DNA of 64,000 bases. Source: Saprospiraceae bacterium (GTDB taxonomy: Bacteria > Bacteroidota > Bacteroidia > Chitinophagales > Saprospiraceae). Below the pieces are notes generated by a model. The model was not told the origin of the DNA and ran no database searches. It saw only the letters and a list, made by a program, of their open reading frames with translations. Below, piece after piece: positions 1 to 8,849 of the stretch; the first letter of the stretch is position 1, and each line of letters starts with the position of its first letter. The translations under genes were made by a program, and so were the position numbers. The stretch lies in assembly GCA_020631355.1 (NCBI GenBank), contig JAHDHL010000011.1:24531-88530 (forward strand), read 5' to 3'.

Positions 1-347
1 CCTTGGATGTCCGTAGTGTAGGGTATGGCAAATCTTCCAACGATGCCATTAGGAATGCTGAGATTAATTCATTTGATATCCTCTTGTTCAGAGGTATCCC
101 ACAGTCGGCCTATGAAAGGCCGATGGTGGGAACCTTGGAAAAAGATATCAAATCTGACAACTCGGGCTATTTCGGTCCATTCTACAAAAACAGATACAAG
201 TCATTCATGACACATTCCTATGATGCTGTTCCGGTACAGAAGCAGAAAGGCGGTTACTATGTGGCAGTCAGGAATGTAGGCATCAATGTACTATCCCTCA
301 AATCAGATTTGGAAGCCAATAAGGTCATCAGGAAATTCGGTTTGTAG
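1..347 (+). CDS. 3' end of a protein of unknown function (cut by window edge)
   Basis: The reading frame is open from the first bases of the window and stops at a TAG at 345-347, so only the last ~114 residues are visible and the true start lies outside. The visible part opens with a GYGKSSNDAIRNAE stretch. That resembles the start of the alpha/beta folds seen in LPP20/FlgT-like envelope proteins, where a 'GxGxSxxeAixxA' segment recurs. This is a resemblance by eye, not an identification. It lies 41 bp upstream of a DUF6175 protein and a further secreted protein on the same strand, so all three are probably one operon acting in the envelope. Confidence 0.6.
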   Translation, partial: LDVRSVGYGKSSNDAIRNAEINSFDILLFRGIPQSAYERPMVGTLEKDIKSDNSGYFGPFYKNRYKSFMTHSYDAVPVQKQKGGYYVAVRNVGINVLSLKSDLEANKVIRKFGL

Positions 348-388
348 GAAATCAATTGCACATCATTAATCAGTATAAAAATCAAGCG

Positions 389-1273
389 ATGAAAAGAATA
401 TTAAGCGTGGCTCTTGCAGTCATATGGTGTTGTGGCATAGGTTGGTCACAAGAAAAAGCAGAAGTCAATACCGTTCAACCTACCATTATGGTCATTCCCT
501 ATGTAAAGGAAGGGCAGGATATCAGAACCATCATAGAGAGTGATTTCAATATGAGGGTAGCCATCACGAAAGTCAAGGAAGCCTTTGATAGTAGAGGGTT
601 TACGACGTATGATTTCACAACGAAACTTAAAATGGCCTTACGGGACGATGCCCTGGAAATAGACCAGAAAACCGATTTGAAGAAGATGGTCATCAATTTA
701 TCTGGAGCGGATATTTACGTTGAGGTGGATACGGATGTACCCCATTCCACTTCAGGTAAGCTCGTTAGGTTGAATCTAACTGCGAATGATGCATTCACAG
801 GGCAGGCCCTATCGAATGTCATTGGTGAATCAGGGAGGTTTTACACGGACGATATTGGTAAGTTAACTGAAAAAGCGGTTGAGGATTGCATAGAGAAATT
901 CCTCAATACAATGAATGAGAAATTTGGTGATATCGTAGAAAATGGCCGTTCTATCAGGTTGAAAATAGGTTTTGATGAGAATTCCGAATATGATATGGAT
1001 TCCGAAATCGGAAGTGATGGTGATTTGGTTGCGGATCTTCTAGAGGATTGGATAGAGGAGAATTCCTATAAGAACTATTATCACATGCAAGGAATCAGCT
1101 CGAGCACGATGATAGTGGATGATTTTAGGATTCCTATCAAGGATGAGAATGGAAGGAATTTCAAGGCGAGAAAAATAAGTCGGAAACTCAGGAAATACAT
1201 TACGGATGTATTGAACATGGAAGTTAAACCCGGAGTCAGGAGCGAGGGGGAAATTAAATTCATCATTCAATAA
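389..1273 (+). CDS. DUF6175 family secreted protein
   Basis: A 294-residue protein. I chose the ATG at 389 because it is followed at once by a signal peptide (MKRILSVALAVIWCCGIGWSQ); a TTG at 356 would put a polar leader in front of it. The mature part begins with a PTIMVIPY strand and a region (VAITKVKEAFDSRGFTTYDF) that match my memory of the Bacteroidota family DUF6175. This family has no known function and is often beside LPP20-like lipoproteins. Predicted to be periplasmic or outer-membrane associated. It lies between a cut gene and another secreted protein on the same strand, with an 8-bp gap to the next gene, so co-transcription is likely. Confidence 0.75.
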   Translation: MKRILSVALAVIWCCGIGWSQEKAEVNTVQPTIMVIPYVKEGQDIRTIIESDFNMRVAITKVKEAFDSRGFTTYDFTTKLKMALRDDALEIDQKTDLKKMVINLSGADIYVEVDTDVPHSTSGKLVRLNLTANDAFTGQALSNVIGESGRFYTDDIGKLTEKAVEDCIEKFLNTMNEKFGDIVENGRSIRLKIGFDENSEYDMDSEIGSDGDLVADLLEDWIEENSYKNYYHMQGISSSTMIVDDFRIPIKDENGRNFKARKISRKLRKYITDVLNMEVKPGVRSEGEIKFIIQ

Positions 1274-1281
1274 TTGCAACT

Positions 1282-2229
1282 ATGAAACCTTTATTTGTAT
1301 TTATCATAAGCCTTATTGGTATTCAACTGGCATTCGCACAGACAGATGACGATGTGGAACTCAACCAGATTACACTGTCTGTTGTCCTACCCGATAATTC
1401 GGAAAGGATGTCCCAAAGGATTATATCCAAGATGGAATCCAAAATCCAACATATCGTATCCAGATACGGTATTTCCGGTGTAGGGTATTCCAATGAATTC
1501 GTCATCTATCCCAAATTGGAAATCTATGATGAATCGGTAGTTGAAACGGGGATGAAGAACATTTGGGTCGTGGAGATGGAGTTCAACCTATTCATTCAGC
1601 AATTGAGCAATAGGAAAGTCTATGCTTCCTATTCCAAAACCATCAAAGGAAGTGGTTATACCAAGGATAAGGCCATTACGAATGGCATTTCCAAAATCAA
1701 TTCCAATCATGATGACCTGGAAGAATTCATAAATCTGGGCAAATCCAAGATTCTCGATTATTACAATAATAATTGTAGCCAGATTGTATCCGAAACGGAT
1801 GCCTTGGTGAGGATGCAACAATATGATAAGGCCCTGGCCATTCTTTCATCCATTCCAAAGGAAGCTGCCGAGTGTTATGCTGATGTGCAGGATAAGACCA
1901 TTGAGGCCTATAATGCTTATCAGAGTCATACCTGTAAGAAGAATGTCCAGAAAGCCAAGGCTCAGATAGCTGGTGATAATTATAATGGTGCGCTTTGCAC
2001 GTTATCATATATCGACCCTAATTCCGATTGTGCCTCAGAAACGGAGAGCCTCATTCGTGTGGTAGCGCAGAAAGTAGAGGAGAAAGAAAGGAAAGAATGG
2101 AATCTCATGCTAAAAAAATACGAGGATAGACAAAATTTCATGCGATACAGAATGGAAGTGATCAAGGAGATATCCAAGGCATATTACAGATCCCGACCAG
2201 CAACAGTGATTTATAAAAGTTTATTCTGA
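1282..2229 (+). CDS. secreted protein with TPR-like C-terminal half, function unknown
   Basis: A 315-residue protein with a clear signal peptide (MKPLFVFIISLIGIQLAFAQ). The N-terminal ~140 residues look like a beta-rich domain. From about residue 165 there are two helical units of similar layout (around 'MQQYDKALAILSSIPKE' and 'IAGDNYNGALCTLSYIDPN'), each with a Cys-containing link, consistent with degenerate TPR repeats. A charged helix (KVEEKERKEWNLMLKKYEDR) precedes the C-terminus. I cannot assign a function. It is the last gene of the three-gene run starting at the window edge; after its TGA there are about 370 bases without a convincing gene. Confidence 0.6.
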   Translation: MKPLFVFIISLIGIQLAFAQTDDDVELNQITLSVVLPDNSERMSQRIISKMESKIQHIVSRYGISGVGYSNEFVIYPKLEIYDESVVETGMKNIWVVEMEFNLFIQQLSNRKVYASYSKTIKGSGYTKDKAITNGISKINSNHDDLEEFINLGKSKILDYYNNNCSQIVSETDALVRMQQYDKALAILSSIPKEAAECYADVQDKTIEAYNAYQSHTCKKNVQKAKAQIAGDNYNGALCTLSYIDPNSDCASETESLIRVVAQKVEEKERKEWNLMLKKYEDRQNFMRYRMEVIKEISKAYYRSRPATVIYKSLF

Positions 2230-2598
2230 TTTTTTATGTGCAAAGGGACCCTGCCATTCTTATATAGTCAACTGGAACTATGTTTGGACAAACTACTCAC
2301 ACCGAACGAATGGTCGGGCACCCTTGTAAACTACACTCATTCTGACTGTCTTGGAATACTCATTATTTTGAGGGTAATGATATAAATTATAGATACGTTC
2401 TATCACACTTATGATTTCATCTGTGGAGATGGATGATTTTATAAAAAGACTGTGTTGGTACGGTATTCCAACAGTTCAAATAAATAACTCGAAAGTGGTG
2501 GCACCAGTGGTGTTGCCACTTTCCTTTTATACATATTTCTATTTTGATTTGAACTTCACTATTTTCGCAATCATATTATAGAAAGAAATCAACCAGAT
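2230..2598. other. gene-poor spacer of 369 bp
   Basis: No convincing gene. A 49-codon frame (ATG at 2236, TAA ending 2385) follows directly after the previous stop, but it has no signal peptide, coiled coil or recognisable motif and I do not call it. The one clear structure is the hairpin at 2491-2522, which lies 260 bp from the upstream gene. It could therefore end either a long 3' UTR or a small RNA. Confidence 0.5.
2491..2526 (+). terminator. hairpin with T-rich tail upstream of arginine deiminase
   Basis: GAAAGTGG...GGCA pairs with TGCCACTTTC (a 10-bp stem with a 3-nt bulge), followed by CCTTTTA. It is compatible with a Rho-independent terminator reading rightwards, at the end of the 1-2.2 kb operon or of an unannotated short transcript. 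Confidence 0.45.
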
Positions 2599-3873
2599 AT
2601 GCCTGACCAAACATGGAAAGTACAGTCCAATTCCGAAATAGGACAATTATTGAAAGTAATCATTCATAGACCAGACCAAGGTATCGGTAGGGTAAGTCCC
2701 CGACAAGCAGAGGATTTGCTATTTGACGATATTGTCCATCTTCCCAAGATGCAGGAGGAACACGATGTCTTTACGAATGTATTGAAATCATTCCTTGGTG
2801 AGAATAATGTACTGGAAGTAGGTCAACTATTGTTGGAAGCATTGGAGAATGCGCCCGAAAAGAAAAAAGAACTGCTTTCTAATATCAAGCATTATGAGGA
2901 ATTGCCGAAAAAGGACTTGGATCTTTTGGGCGCTTTGAACAGTCAGCAGTTGGCGGATGTACTCATCACGGGTTATTGCGAGAGTGAGGATGTCATCCTA
3001 TTCGATCCCATCCCCAATTTTATCTTCACTCGTGATATTGCCGTTACCGTGAATGACCATGTCATCATCACCAAGGCTGCCAAGGACGCCCGTTACAGGG
3101 AGAATCTCCTGACTCGTTTTGTGTTCTGGGCGCATCCCTATTTCGAACAAATGCATGCAGAAGGTAAGGTCATCAATTTGAATGATATTGATGCATTCCC
3201 ACCATCCAGACTGGGTGAGCAGGTTTCTATCGAGGGGGGTGATGTCATGATGGTACACGAGGACTATCTGCTGATTGGATGTAGTGAAAGAACCACTGAC
3301 CATGCCATCGATCTCATCAAGGAAGTCTTGTTTTCCAAGGGTGTGGTGAAGAATGTGGTACAAATCAATATACCATCAGCTCGTTCTTGGATGCATATTG
3401 ATACCTTATTCACACAAGTGAATGTGAATCATATCGTGGCTTACAAACCATTCGTCGTGGATGGCAAGGGAGTGAATGTAGTCGTTCATCGCCTTGACGG
3501 TTCCGCTAAGATTTATCCCTCCGTTAAGGATTTTTATGTGAATGAATTGAATTCTAACATGGAATTCATCCTAAGTGGAGGAGGGGAGTCACCTTACCAA
3601 GAAAGGGAGCAATGGACGGATGGTTGTAATCTGGTAGCACTGAAGCCTGGAGTGGCAGTCACATATGACCGCAACCCTAAGACCGAGGAAGCATTCAAGG
3701 CGGCAGGATATCAGACGATTCATGCGACTGATTTCCTGGAGCAGGTATCCGCAGGTAAATTGGACCCCAAGAATGTAGAGAATACCATCATTAACATACC
3801 ATCCGGTGAACTCTCCCGTGCAAGGGGTGGTTCCCACTGTATGACTTGTCCTGTACAAAGGATATTGATATGA
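2599..3873 (+). CDS. arcA: arginine deiminase
   Basis: A 424-residue enzyme of the amidinotransferase superfamily that hydrolyses L-arginine to citrulline and ammonia in the cytoplasm. Visible motifs: PNFIFTRD around residue 140, EGGDVM (~213), SWMHIDTLFT (catalytic His) and the C-terminal GGSHCMTCP, whose first Cys (C414) is the nucleophile in the family. The length fits arginine deiminases (about 400-420). The usual partners arcB, arcC and an antiporter are absent here. Instead the stop codon overlaps the start of a thioesterase (ATGA overlap), so translation is probably coupled. A related amidinotransferase substrate cannot be excluded, but the catalytic residues fit ADI best. Confidence 0.85.
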   Translation: MPDQTWKVQSNSEIGQLLKVIIHRPDQGIGRVSPRQAEDLLFDDIVHLPKMQEEHDVFTNVLKSFLGENNVLEVGQLLLEALENAPEKKKELLSNIKHYEELPKKDLDLLGALNSQQLADVLITGYCESEDVILFDPIPNFIFTRDIAVTVNDHVIITKAAKDARYRENLLTRFVFWAHPYFEQMHAEGKVINLNDIDAFPPSRLGEQVSIEGGDVMMVHEDYLLIGCSERTTDHAIDLIKEVLFSKGVVKNVVQINIPSARSWMHIDTLFTQVNVNHIVAYKPFVVDGKGVNVVVHRLDGSAKIYPSVKDFYVNELNSNMEFILSGGGESPYQEREQWTDGCNLVALKPGVAVTYDRNPKTEEAFKAAGYQTIHATDFLEQVSAGKLDPKNVENTIINIPSGELSRARGGSHCMTCPVQRILI

Positions 3874-4292
3874 TACAACACGAGACTCGTTTGAGGGTCA
3901 GATATGCGGAGACAGACCAGATGGGCTACTGTTATTATGGGAATTATGCCCAATATTTTGAGGTTGCACGTGCAGAAATGATTCGTTCATTGGGATTCAC
4001 ATACAAGGATATGGAAGCCAAGCATGATACATTGATGCCGGTGATGTCCTTGAACATAAGGTATGTCCGCCCTGCTTTGTATGATGAGGAATTAAGATTA
4101 ATGACAACCCTAAGAAAGTTACCATCCAAAACGGTAACTTTCTATACGGAGGTATACAATGAGAAAAGCGAATTGGTATGTGGTGGTTCGGTAAAATTGG
4201 GGTTCATTACCTCAGCCAAGGGAGAGGGAATCGAAGCACCGGAAGTATTGTTGGAAAAATTGAGACCACATTTTGAGGATACCGAAAGCTAA
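3870..4292 (+). CDS. YbgC/FcbC-type acyl-CoA thioesterase
   Basis: A 140-residue hot-dog-fold protein starting at the ATG that overlaps the arginine deiminase stop (ATGA). The N-terminal motif RYAETDQMGYCYYGNYAQYFEVARAE is the signature of the 4HBT/YbgC family, with the catalytic Asp in ETDQMG and the YxxYFExxR helix. Such enzymes hydrolyse acyl-CoA thioesters in the cytoplasm; the natural substrate cannot be read from sequence. Its end overlaps the next gene by about 20 bp, making a tightly packed three-gene unit arcA-thioesterase-YihY. Confidence 0.82.
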   Translation: MIQHETRLRVRYAETDQMGYCYYGNYAQYFEVARAEMIRSLGFTYKDMEAKHDTLMPVMSLNIRYVRPALYDEELRLMTTLRKLPSKTVTFYTEVYNEKSELVCGGSVKLGFITSAKGEGIEAPEVLLEKLRPHFEDTES

Positions 4293-5238
4293 GGAAGTCA
4301 GTAAATTTGTCAAGGAACATCCTACGACCATCGGATTGATTGATTGGTCCAAGAGACGGTCCTTTCCCGGGTTCTTCCATGTACCCTTGTATGATATATT
4401 CGTATTCTTATATCACGAATCAAGGAGGAATGATATACAGGTAAGGGCGAATTCCATTGCATTCAGTTTCATGTTGGCACTGTTTCCGGCTACCATCGTA
4501 CTTCTTTCACTTTTGCCTTACCTCCCACTCAAGGATTTTGTGGACCAATTGGAATACAATGTTGCGGAAATCGTTCCCAATAATGTATTGCAGGTGGTAA
4601 TGACATTCGTTAGGGACATTACCGAAAATACCCGTGAGGGATTGCTATCCTTGGGTTTTGTATTGGCCCTTTTCTTTGCATCCAATGGAATGATGGCATT
4701 ATTACAAGGATTCGAGAAGAATTACCAAAAACAGACCTTCCTGTCAAGGGGATTCTTTTCACAGCGACTGGTGGCACTACAATTGGTTTTCCTACTCAGT
4801 ACCACATTGATTGCCTCTGTTTCCCTCATCATAGGCGGAAATTTCCTGATTGACTACCTTGCTGATTATATCAAGGCGGATGCTTTTACCAAAGCCAGTT
4901 TCTTCTTCATCCGTTGGATAGCTATCCTATTCCTTTATTACGGTAGTATCTCAATCATTTACAGATTCGGACCGGCTATGAAAGAAAAATTCAGGTATTT
5001 TTCTCCGGGTACTACATTGGCAGCCTTACTTTGTATCCTTTCCTCTTGGCTCTTTTCCCTGTATGTGAATAGTTTCGGTACCTACAACCAACTATACGGT
5101 TCATTGGGAGTATTGATTGCCTTTATGCTTTGGTTGAAAATCAATGCTTTCATACTTATTGCCGGATTCGAATTGAATGCAGCCATTGCTATCAATAGGG
5201 ACATCAAACGTTCCTTGGATGAGGAAGACGAGTGTTAA
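4273..5238 (+). CDS. YihY/UPF0761 (BrkB) family inner-membrane protein
   Basis: About 321 residues with five to six hydrophobic helices. The VRANSIAFSFMLALFPATIVLLSLLPYLP segment near residues 57-90, and the C-terminal GxxGVLIAFMLWLKINAFILIAGFELNAAI, are the hallmarks of the YihY/BrkB family. Some members were once called ribonuclease BN, but that activity belongs to RNase Z-like proteins, so I do not assign it. There is no ATG before residue ~69, so the start must be the TTG at 4273 or another non-ATG codon. It overlaps the preceding thioesterase gene by about 20 bp, which suggests translational coupling. Confidence 0.8.
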   Translation: MRIPKAKEVSKFVKEHPTTIGLIDWSKRRSFPGFFHVPLYDIFVFLYHESRRNDIQVRANSIAFSFMLALFPATIVLLSLLPYLPLKDFVDQLEYNVAEIVPNNVLQVVMTFVRDITENTREGLLSLGFVLALFFASNGMMALLQGFEKNYQKQTFLSRGFFSQRLVALQLVFLLSTTLIASVSLIIGGNFLIDYLADYIKADAFTKASFFFIRWIAILFLYYGSISIIYRFGPAMKEKFRYFSPGTTLAALLCILSSWLFSLYVNSFGTYNQLYGSLGVLIAFMLWLKINAFILIAGFELNAAIAINRDIKRSLDEEDEC

Positions 5239-5261
5239 ACTGACTAATTTGTAGTCTATCT

Positions 5262-5269
5262 TACCTTTG
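5262..5269 (+). promoter_or_regulatory. candidate -7 box (TACCTTTG) for the T9SS protein gene
   Basis: An exact match to the Bacteroidota -7 consensus TAnnTTTG, about 105 bp upstream of the next start codon. No TTG is seen at the expected -33 distance, so support is partial. Confidence 0.35.
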
Positions 5270-5375
5270 TGTCTTATTCCATTTCTAAGCTTGTAATCAT
5301 ACTGTTAGTTTCCTTATCTTGTAGAAGCAATTAACGAATGCCGACTATTATTAGGAAATAATAACCACTATCCAT

Positions 5376-6041
5376 ATGCGGGATGCTATTCTGATTTGTT
5401 GCTTATGTTTGCTACTGATGCCAATGACTAGAGGTAATGTAAGTGAATCATCCGATTTACAAAATGTCCATTCTTACGAATTACCCATAGAACTTATAGA
5501 TTTCAATGTTGCTTCTGATGGTGATGATATCAGACTCACCTGGTCCAGTGCCTCTGAATTGAATAACAAGGGCTTCGAAATACTAAGGAGTCGTAATCCT
5601 AACTCCGGATTTGAAGTCATAGATTTCATTGATGGTCTGGGTTCCAGTTCGGAAAACCATACCTATGAATATGTGGATATGGATTTGGAAACAGGAATTG
5701 AATTCCATTATCGCCTAAAGCAAGTGGATTTTGATGCCACATATACCTATACTGCGATTAAATCCATCAAGGTTCCGGTGAGTAAGGCAGCCTCTTTTGG
5801 TGTCTTTCCTAATCCTGCCAATGAACTCATCCAGATTACACTGGAAAATGGAGGAGGAAAGGGTGGTGCTAGAATGGCCCTAATGGATGGCACAGGGAAA
5901 TCAGTGTTGAGAAAGAAATTCAACCCTGAGGAAAAATCCGTCATTTCCTTGGATGTTAGTCAACTGGATAATGGCATATACTTCCTAAGAATTGAATTAG
6001 GACAGGAAGTTCATGTAGAAGAAATAATGATCCTAAGATAA
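5376..6041 (+). CDS. small secreted protein with T9SS type A sorting domain
   Basis: A 221-residue protein. A signal peptide (MRDAILICCLCLLLMPMTRG) is followed by the LPIELIDFNV...LTWSSASELNNKGFEILRS segment. This segment is a typical immunoglobulin/fibronectin-like module directly before T9SS C-terminal domains. The last ~75 residues (FGVFPNPANELIQITL ... LDNGIYFLRIELG) are a type A sorting domain, so the protein should cross the outer membrane through the type IX system and be anchored or released. There is no catalytic domain, so it is likely a small surface or adhesin-like product. It is followed by a hairpin at 6071-6100. Confidence 0.8.
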   Translation: MRDAILICCLCLLLMPMTRGNVSESSDLQNVHSYELPIELIDFNVASDGDDIRLTWSSASELNNKGFEILRSRNPNSGFEVIDFIDGLGSSSENHTYEYVDMDLETGIEFHYRLKQVDFDATYTYTAIKSIKVPVSKAASFGVFPNPANELIQITLENGGGKGGARMALMDGTGKSVLRKKFNPEEKSVISLDVSQLDNGIYFLRIELGQEVHVEEIMILR

Positions 6042-6070
6042 GCGTGATCCATGGAACATCCTTTATCTTT

Positions 6071-6105
6071 AAGGCGAATGCAAAACACTGTATTCGCCTT
6101 ATTTT
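6071..6105 (+). terminator. perfect hairpin between T9SS gene and IDO, abutting the IDO start codon
   Basis: AAGGCGAAT (6071-6079) pairs perfectly with ATTCGCCTT (6092-6100) and is followed by ATTTT and then the ATG at 6106. It looks like an intrinsic terminator for the upstream gene, but it occupies the whole ribosome-binding region of the downstream gene, so it may also control that gene. Confidence 0.6.
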
Positions 6106-7200
6106 ATGGTGAACAGAAACTACATCCTATCTACTTATGGAATCTCCGAGGAATTCGGATTCCTTTCTACTGATATTATTGATGAATTACCATTAGCCTA
6201 CAAGGAATGGGAGGAAATGGTTCGGAATCTTCCTACATTATTACGACAAAATAAATGGAGGGAGGCAGCTGATACCATGCCCGTACTACAAGCGGACTTT
6301 GGTCCTAAGTCAGAATGGAAACGGGCACAATTGATACTGTCATATATGGGGCATGCTTATGTATTCTCTGGGAATAGCCCTGTTGATTATCTTCCACCAT
6401 CCATCGCGAAACCTTGGGTAGAGGTAGCTAACCATTTGGGGTTGCCACCCGTAATCACGCATTCTTCCGGAGTATTGAATAATTGGAAACTAAAGGATAT
6501 CGAAGCACCTTTTTCTGCGGAAAATCTTGAGGTCAGAATCAGGTTTGATGATTCTGAGGATGAGAATTGGTTTTTTATGCTTACCGCAATGATTGAAAAG
6601 GAGGGAGCCAAGGGAATCAGTGCATGCGTGGATGCAATACTGGCGGTAGAAAAGGATAATGACCAAGAAGCGGATTTTGCATTGTCAGAGTTGGATAAAA
6701 CCCTACGGCAGATGACGCATACATTAAGCAGAATGAAAGAGCATTGCGATCCTTATCGTTTTTTCCATGAATTAAGACCCTTTCTTTCATCATTCGAGAA
6801 AATTGAATATCGGGGTATCATCGAGGAACCAGTCCGTTCCTATCATGGTGGAAGTGCAGCACAGAGTACCTTGATACAATTGTTTGATGCTACATTGGGT
6901 ATCAGACACCAAGGAACTTATCTGCAAGAAATGAGAAAGTATATGCCACCACAACATGCCAACTTCCTTAGATTCATCCAGATGAAATCCAAAGTGAAAA
7001 ACTATTGTGGCATGCATCGCGGATTACATGGCATCTATGACCAATGTGTCAGTTCACTACGAGAATTCCGAAATGAGCATTTGAAGATTGCAGCAGAATA
7101 TATCATGGGACAAAAACCAAAAGAACAAGAACATATCAAGGGAACCGGCGGAACCAACCCAATGATTTTCCTTAAGGAATTAAGGGATGATACAGAATAA
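6106..7200 (+). CDS. indoleamine 2,3-dioxygenase family heme protein
   Basis: A 364-residue protein of the IDO family, cytoplasmic heme enzymes that open the indole ring of tryptophan (to N-formylkynurenine) or related indoles. The opening YGISEEFGFL...LPLAYKEWEE matches the family start. RGIIEEPVRSYHGGSAAQSTLIQLFDATLGI (about 236-266) corresponds to the conserved distal region, with GGSAAQS. H325 in EFRNEHLKIAAEYI is the expected proximal heme ligand. GTGGTNPMIFLKELRDDT at the C-terminus is the family end motif. No kynureninase, formamidase or PrnB-partner gene is nearby, so the pathway role is open. The start codon lies five bases after a hairpin. Confidence 0.88.
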   Translation: MVNRNYILSTYGISEEFGFLSTDIIDELPLAYKEWEEMVRNLPTLLRQNKWREAADTMPVLQADFGPKSEWKRAQLILSYMGHAYVFSGNSPVDYLPPSIAKPWVEVANHLGLPPVITHSSGVLNNWKLKDIEAPFSAENLEVRIRFDDSEDENWFFMLTAMIEKEGAKGISACVDAILAVEKDNDQEADFALSELDKTLRQMTHTLSRMKEHCDPYRFFHELRPFLSSFEKIEYRGIIEEPVRSYHGGSAAQSTLIQLFDATLGIRHQGTYLQEMRKYMPPQHANFLRFIQMKSKVKNYCGMHRGLHGIYDQCVSSLREFRNEHLKIAAEYIMGQKPKEQEHIKGTGGTNPMIFLKELRDDTE

Positions 7201-7239
7201 AAAAAGCAGTTCAATGAAACTCATTGAACTGCTTTTTTT
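7201..7239. terminator. strong bidirectional terminator
   Basis: A 17-bp perfect stem (7201-7217 with 7221-7237) with A-tract and T-tract flanks. It ends the IDO gene on the plus strand and the DUF6770-like gene on the minus strand. Confidence 0.9.
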
Positions 7240-7265
7240 ATTAGAAAATCCTAATCTGAAATGAA

Positions 7266-8813
7266 TTAGAAATTCAGTTTTTCAATCCTCAAATCCATTT
7301 TCTTTGCCTTTCTGAAATACTCCGCAAAGAGTACGTGGCCATTCTTTGCCGGGTAAACCCTGATATTGGTTGCATCTGTTTTCAGGCTGATATCGTCTTG
7401 GTTAAACTCTCCATCCGCATTGCTGATGGTTCCGAAAACAAATCCGTTCTTTTCTCCCTTGACCCTTTTGAAGTCAGTGTATCCTACGATAAAGTAAGAA
7501 CCATCCTTGGCTTCTTGTGTGAAGTCATAATCGAAAGCTCCATACAAATCCAAGTAAGTCGCCAAAAGGTGAGGACTGGCCATACTCGCACCTTGTGGGA
7601 GTTGGAAATTGGATTTACCCTTATCGAACACATGTACGTCTTCCAAGTTAAAATCGGATGAGAATTCAAAGATAAGCATGTCCTCAATGACCATTTTGGA
7701 TAAACTGGCATTGCCACCCAAAGCTGCTGCTGCGATACCAACACCACTGGCCGCTTTTTTGTAGGACTCACCTATACCGTAAATTTTTCCATCTTCCATC
7801 TGGACAAATCTATGGAAATAGACATGACCCAAACCCTTGATTCTATCCTTACTGTTCGTTTCGACGAACTTGCCCATTTCACTCCACTTCACATATTTCT
7901 CATCATTAAGATTCCCCTCCTTATCCACTTTTAGGGCTACCATTCCGGTACTTTTGGCCTTGAGAACCTTTTCGTCCTTGCCAAAATAGGTTCCAATCAG
8001 AACAAATCCCTCATCTGTTTGGTAACCACTCATGATTTGCAATTTGTACTTGTTATTGGTAAGGGATTTTTCGAATAATTTCTTTCCGGTAGCCAGGTCA
8101 TGACCCATAATGAAGAAATCCATGTCCCTCGAAATCGCATTCTTTTTCTTAATCAATGAACTGATGAGCATCTCATCATTATAGGTAACAAAAGAAGCCA
8201 TTTTGAACCCTTTTTCTTCTATGTTGGAACCTTTCTTCCAGTTCTTTGCTCCTTTGGTGTCGGCAAAGAAACGGATGCTGTACCCGTTGCCTTTTCCCTT
8301 GGTTGCAATGTAGTCCACGAAACCCTTACCCTCAATGGCTCTGACATCGTTCTTAAGAATGTCATCTTCATTGAAACTAGGGCCGAGTAACAAACTTGCT
8401 TCCATTTTCGTCAATTCCTGTGACTTACTGGTGATGAGTTCACCGTTAGGGTCATACATCTTATATTTTACGATTCTTTCCTTGGAATCATAAAATTTCA
8501 GCATAATGGCATTTCCATTATAAGACCCCTCCAGCAGATAGAGATACTTGGTATCGTTGATTTTTTTGGTAGCTATACTTTCCAGGTTCTGGTCCAGAAT
8601 CTGGAGTTTATAACTATTGGTTTTCCTGTCCACCTTGTCCACTTTGTAGAATAGGTAATAACCATTGACTTGCTTGTCCTTGATGATGGGGCCCATATTC
8701 CTAAGCTTGACCCTCATCACATCATTGAATGAGGTTTTCTGCGCATCGAGACTAATACTAGAGCACAAGATTGAAATGAATAGGAATGTAAAGATTTTGA
8801 GTGTAGATTTCAT
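7266..8813 (-). CDS. DUF6770-like secreted protein
   Basis: A 515-residue protein with a signal peptide (MKSTLKIFTFLFISILCSSISLDAQ). The N-terminal MRVKLRNMGPIIKDKQVNGYYLFYKVDKVDRKTNSYKLQILDQNL is, from memory, the signature of a Bacteroidota family named DUF6770. The rest reads as repeated beta-strand units with 'G(Y/F)xxVG(Y/T)' patterns, compatible with a beta-propeller-like extracytoplasmic protein. No catalytic motif is seen. It lies 36 bp downstream of an M48 peptidase gene on the same strand, so they are probably co-transcribed. The family name is moderately certain; the function is unknown. Confidence 0.6.
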   Translation of the reverse strand: MKSTLKIFTFLFISILCSSISLDAQKTSFNDVMRVKLRNMGPIIKDKQVNGYYLFYKVDKVDRKTNSYKLQILDQNLESIATKKINDTKYLYLLEGSYNGNAIMLKFYDSKERIVKYKMYDPNGELITSKSQELTKMEASLLLGPSFNEDDILKNDVRAIEGKGFVDYIATKGKGNGYSIRFFADTKGAKNWKKGSNIEEKGFKMASFVTYNDEMLISSLIKKKNAISRDMDFFIMGHDLATGKKLFEKSLTNNKYKLQIMSGYQTDEGFVLIGTYFGKDEKVLKAKSTGMVALKVDKEGNLNDEKYVKWSEMGKFVETNSKDRIKGLGHVYFHRFVQMEDGKIYGIGESYKKAASGVGIAAAALGGNASLSKMVIEDMLIFEFSSDFNLEDVHVFDKGKSNFQLPQGASMASPHLLATYLDLYGAFDYDFTQEAKDGSYFIVGYTDFKRVKGEKNGFVFGTISNADGEFNQDDISLKTDATNIRVYPAKNGHVLFAEYFRKAKKMDLRIEKLNF

Positions 8814-8849
8814 TGTTGAATTTTTAATAATGAATAGGGAATATTTTTG

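Noticed and set aside
2236..2385. 49-codon frame right after the secreted protein gene
   Set aside because: No signal peptide, coiled coil or familiar motif, and no start signal; chance is likely.
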